From: Saccharothrix sp. NRRL B-16348
GTDB lineage: Bacteria > Actinomycetota > Actinomycetes > Mycobacteriales > Pseudonocardiaceae
Assembly: GCF_001280085.1 (NCBI RefSeq)
Contig: NZ_LGED01000001.1
Coordinates: 62,001-126,000, forward strand
DNA length: 64,000 nucleotides
Direction: 5' to 3'
Positions 61,185-64,000 of this stretch are shown piece by piece. Position numbers and translations under genes: made by a program. The notes beneath the pieces are model-generated. The model saw nothing but the letters and a program-made list of their open reading frames with translations. It was not told the origin of the DNA and did not search any database. The first letter of the stretch is position 1. Every line of letters begins with the position of its first letter.

Positions 61185-62738
61185 ATGCACGGTCCGGAAC
61201 TGCTCCTGTTGCTCGTCGGCGCGCTGCTCGTCACGGCGGCGGCCAGACGCCTCAACTGGTCGGCCCCGCTGGTGCTGGTGGGCGTCGGGCTCGCGGTGTC
61301 GTTCATCCCCGGCCTGCCGGAGTTCGCGCTGGAGCCGGAGCTGATCCTGGTCCTGGTGCTGCCGCCGCTGCTGTACTCGGCCGCGCTGGACAGCTCGTAC
61401 CACAACATCCGGGCGAACCTGAGGCCGATCGGCCTGCTCGCGGTGGGCCTGGTGCTGGCCACCACCACGGCGGTGGGCTGGGTCGCGTACCTGGTGCTGC
61501 CCGAGCTGTCGCTGCCCGCGGCGCTGGTGCTGGGCGCGGTGGTGGCGCCGCCGGACGCGGTCGCGGCGGTCGCGGTCGGCCGGCGGCTCAACCTGCCGCG
61601 GCGGACGATGACGCTGCTCACCGGCGAGAGCCTGATCAACGACGCGACCGCGCTGACGGCCTACAAGGTGGCCGTCGCGGCGGCCGCGGGCGCCGCCGCG
61701 ACGTGGGTCGACGGCACCCGCACGTTCGTGATCAGCGCGGGTGGCGGCGTGCTCGTCGGGTTGGCGATCGGCTGGGGCGTGCGCTGGATCCGCGAGCGGC
61801 TCGACGACGGCGTGCTGGAGAGCGCGCTCGGGATGCTGGTGCCGTTCGGCGCGTACATCTTCGCCGAGGAGCTGCACGCGTCCGGCGTGCTCGCGGTCGT
61901 CATCGCCGGGCTCTACATCGGGCACAACGCGCCGCGCAGCTCGTACTACACGCGCCTGCAGGACACGGCGGTGTGGCGGTCGGTGGACACGCTGCTGGAG
62001 TCGTTCGTGTTCGCGTTGATCGGCTTGCAGCTCAACAGCGTGGTGCGGGACGTGGACATCACCGCCGGGCTGCTGTGGGCGGCGGCGGCCGTGCTGGCGG
62101 CGACGATCGTGGTGCGGTTCGTGTGGATGTACCCGGCGGCGTACCTGCCCCGGCTGCTGTCGAAGCGGATCCGTGAACGCGAGCGCGCTCCGGGGTGGCG
62201 TGGCGTGACCGTGCTGTCGTGGGCCGGGATGCGCGGCGTGGTGTCGCTGGCCGCGGCGAGCGCGTTGCCGCTGGACCTGCCCGGACGCGAGGTGATCGTG
62301 TTCTGCGCGTTCGTCGTCACGGTGGGCACGCTGCTCATCCAGGGCCTGTCGCTGCCGTTCGTGATCCGCAAGCTGGGGTTCCGGGGCGACGAGGAGCGGA
62401 CCGACGCGTTGGCCGAGGCGCAGGTGCAGCACGCCGCCGCGCAGGCCGCCGTACGCAAGCTGGACGAGGTGATGGGCGACGACGCGGGCACGCCGGAGCA
62501 CATCGTCGACCGGCTGCGGATCATGGCCGAGCACCGGGGCAACGCGGCGTGGGAGCGGCTGGGCAGGCAGGAGGACGAGAGCCCGGCCGCCTCGTACCGG
62601 CGGCTGCGGCGCACCATGCTGGAGGCCGAGCGGCAGGTGTTCATCCAGGCGCGTGACGACGGGCAGATCGACGACGAGGTGTTGTTCCGGGTGCTCCGCG
62701 AACTCGACTTGGAGGAAGCGGCCATATCCAGGGAGTGA
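61185..62738 (+). CDS. CPA1-family Na+/H+ antiporter
   Basis: This is a membrane antiporter of 517 residues. About 12 helices occupy 1-400; functional motifs are LGAVVAPPDAVAAVAVGRRL, LLTGESLINDATALTAYKV (the ND motif for ion exchange), GLQLNSVV and WAGMRGVVSLAAASALPLDL. The C-terminal cytoplasmic region (about 400-517) is helical and charged. The ATG has no clear ribosome-binding site and the gap to the divergent gene is 19 bases, so the mRNA may be leaderless. Confidence 0.93.
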   Translation: MHGPELLLLLVGALLVTAAARRLNWSAPLVLVGVGLAVSFIPGLPEFALEPELILVLVLPPLLYSAALDSSYHNIRANLRPIGLLAVGLVLATTTAVGWVAYLVLPELSLPAALVLGAVVAPPDAVAAVAVGRRLNLPRRTMTLLTGESLINDATALTAYKVAVAAAAGAAATWVDGTRTFVISAGGGVLVGLAIGWGVRWIRERLDDGVLESALGMLVPFGAYIFAEELHASGVLAVVIAGLYIGHNAPRSSYYTRLQDTAVWRSVDTLLESFVFALIGLQLNSVVRDVDITAGLLWAAAAVLAATIVVRFVWMYPAAYLPRLLSKRIRERERAPGWRGVTVLSWAGMRGVVSLAAASALPLDLPGREVIVFCAFVVTVGTLLIQGLSLPFVIRKLGFRGDEERTDALAEAQVQHAAAQAAVRKLDEVMGDDAGTPEHIVDRLRIMAEHRGNAAWERLGRQEDESPAASYRRLRRTMLEAERQVFIQARDDGQIDDEVLFRVLRELDLEEAAISRE

Positions 62739-62875
62739 CGACCACCGAACCACCCACCACGCGTTCACCGTGACGTGGCCTGCGCTTCGCCTTAGCGTGT
62801 CCGGTACGTCGCGGTGCGCGACGAGGCTGCCGCGCGTCAGGAGTCTCTGAGCGGGACCCTCTTGGGAGGTCGGCG

Positions 62876-63979
62876 ATGGTGCGGACGAGGATCGTCGGGG
62901 TGGCGCTCGCGGCGCTCGCGGTGGCGGGGGCGGTGGTGCTGCCGTCGGCGTCGGCGAGCGGTGACACGGAGGTGGCGTCGTCCCGCAAGGGCCCGCTGGT
63001 GATCGGCCACCGCGGCGCGTCGGGCTACCGGCCCGAGCACACGCTGGCCGCGTACGAGCTGGCCGCGCGGATGGGCGCCGACTACGTCGAGCCCGACCTG
63101 GTGGTGACCAAGGACGGCAAGCTGGTCGCCCGGCACGAGAACGAGATCGGCGGCACCACGGACGTCTCGACCAAGCCGGAGTTCGCCGCGCGCAAGACCA
63201 CCAAGGTCATCGACGGCGCGTCGATCACCGGCTGGTTCACCGAGGACTTCACGCTCGCGGAGCTGAAGACGCTGCGCGCGAAGGAGCGCATCCCGGAGGT
63301 CCGGCCGCGCAACACCCTCTACGACGGCCGGTTCGAGGTGCCGACGCTGGAGGAGGTCATCGACCTGTCCCGCCGGCTGAGCCGTGAGCTGGGGCGCGAC
63401 ATCGGCCTCTACCCGGAGACCAAGCACCCCACGTACTTCCAGGACATCGGCCTCCCGCTGGAGCCGCGCCTGGTCGACGTGCTGACGAAGGCGGGCCTGA
63501 ACCGGCACGGCGCGAAGGTGTTCGTGCAGTCGTTCGAGGTGGCCAACCTCAAGCAGCTCAAGGGGAAGCTGCGGGTGCCGCTGGTGCAGCTGATCAACTC
63601 GTCGGGTGCGCCGTACGACTTCGTGAAGGCCGGCGACAAGCGCACGTACAGCGACCTCGTGACGCCTGAGGGGTTGCGCGAGATCCGCGCGTACGCCAAC
63701 GGCGTCGGCGCGGCGAAGGACCGGATCATCCCGCGTGACGCGGCGGGTTTCCTGCGCGAGCCGACCACTCTGGTGCGCGACGCGCACACGCGCGGCCTGA
63801 TCGTGCACGCCTGGACGTTCCGCAACGAGAACACGTTCCTGCCGGCGGACTTCCGCAAGTCGACCGACCCGGCCGCGTACGGCGACGCGTTCGGCGAGTA
63901 CGCGAAGTTCTACGCGACGGGCCTGGACGGCGTGTTCGCCGACAACCCCGACACCGCGGTGGAAGCCCGGAACGGCTGA
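62876..63979 (+). CDS. Secreted glycerophosphodiester phosphodiesterase (GlpQ type)
   Basis: This is an enzyme of 367 residues with a signal peptide (VGVALAALAVAGAVVLPSASAS). GDPD active-site blocks: VIGHRGASGYRPEHTLAAYELAARMGADYVEPDLVVTKDGKLVARHE (catalytic His pair, Glu-x-Asp), then YPETKHP and HAWTFRNENTF. The long insertion (about 100-180) is typical of periplasmic/secreted GlpQ forms. It hydrolyses deacylated phospholipid headgroups to glycerol-3-phosphate. The 137 bases upstream show no clear signal beyond a GGGAGG region before the ATG. Confidence 0.93.
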   Translation: MVRTRIVGVALAALAVAGAVVLPSASASGDTEVASSRKGPLVIGHRGASGYRPEHTLAAYELAARMGADYVEPDLVVTKDGKLVARHENEIGGTTDVSTKPEFAARKTTKVIDGASITGWFTEDFTLAELKTLRAKERIPEVRPRNTLYDGRFEVPTLEEVIDLSRRLSRELGRDIGLYPETKHPTYFQDIGLPLEPRLVDVLTKAGLNRHGAKVFVQSFEVANLKQLKGKLRVPLVQLINSSGAPYDFVKAGDKRTYSDLVTPEGLREIRAYANGVGAAKDRIIPRDAAGFLREPTTLVRDAHTRGLIVHAWTFRNENTFLPADFRKSTDPAAYGDAFGEYAKFYATGLDGVFADNPDTAVEARNG

Positions 63980-64000
63980 TGGCCGGCCCCGGCTCGATCC

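Noticed and set aside
60828..62768. 646-codon minus-strand frame opposite the antiporter
   Set aside because: It overlaps the UBP gene and the antiporter, both strongly supported. Its composition is that of a shadow frame.

Overview
The window is about 64 kb of very GC-rich, densely coded DNA. GTG starts are common, and start/stop overlaps of the ATGA or GTGA type link many genes. SigE-type sigma factors, a mycothiol-dependent-type enzyme family, EspG/PPE/WXG100 type VII secretion proteins, DUF3558 lipoproteins and the methyltransferase family of 22796-23617 all point to an actinomycete of the Pseudonocardiales (Saccharothrix/Actinosynnema-like). This placement is inferred from gene content only. 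I saw no tRNA, rRNA, IS element, prophage or CRISPR array.

The backbone is a dispersed purine biosynthesis region, entirely on the minus strand: purM and purF (6.3-9.0 kb), purL-purQ-purS (30.5-33.7 kb, translationally coupled), purC (36.6 kb), purB (40.5 kb) and purD (56.5 kb). A sterol-carrier-like protein lies near purF. Accessory blocks sit between these genes.

Region by region. 0-4 kb: a tripartite tricarboxylate transporter (tctC-tctB-tctA, cut by the window edge), divergent from a CitA/CitB-like two-component system. 4-6.3 kb: a methyltransferase, the ribosome rescue factor ArfB, and a SigE-type sigma factor with a membrane partner. 9-17.6 kb: an unknown Trp/Pro/Glu-repeat protein behind a perfect LexA-type box, then a WXG100-like/alpha-beta hydrolase pair, then a first type VII secretion (T7SS) module (DUF3558 lipoprotein, WXG-like, PPE-like, EspG). 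17.7-30.3 kb: a GH15 enzyme coupled to a glucose-dehydrogenase-like enzyme, a PAS-GGDEF-EAL protein, paired membrane proteins with pentapeptide-like tails, LysR/aldo-keto reductase, and tandem GH25 lysozymes. 33.7-34.2 kb: a 571-base non-coding region with a duplicated structured element. 34-40 kb: epimerase, metallo-beta-lactamase-fold protein, deacetylase-like protein, and an amino-acid-type ABC transporter. 42-46 kb: two more sigma/membrane-partner pairs flanking a SugE-type exporter with its TetR regulator. 45.8-49.6 kb: threonine aldolase, HAD protein, K+ channel, aminotransferase. 49.8-56.5 kb: a second, larger T7SS module (SLT-domain protein, EspC-like, two EspG, PPE-like, DUF3558, WXG-like, and a membrane protein with two DUF3558-like segments). 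57.8-64 kb: a TAXI-type TRAP transporter, UBP zinc finger, CPA1 antiporter and a secreted glycerophosphodiesterase.

The most interesting content is the pair of T7SS substrate/chaperone modules without any ESX core genes. Their PPE-like proteins share a conserved C-terminal tail. Next come the LexA-type box with outward-facing TTGACA hexamers on both sides, the three paralogous sigma/membrane-partner pairs, and the duplicated hairpin element upstream of purSQL.
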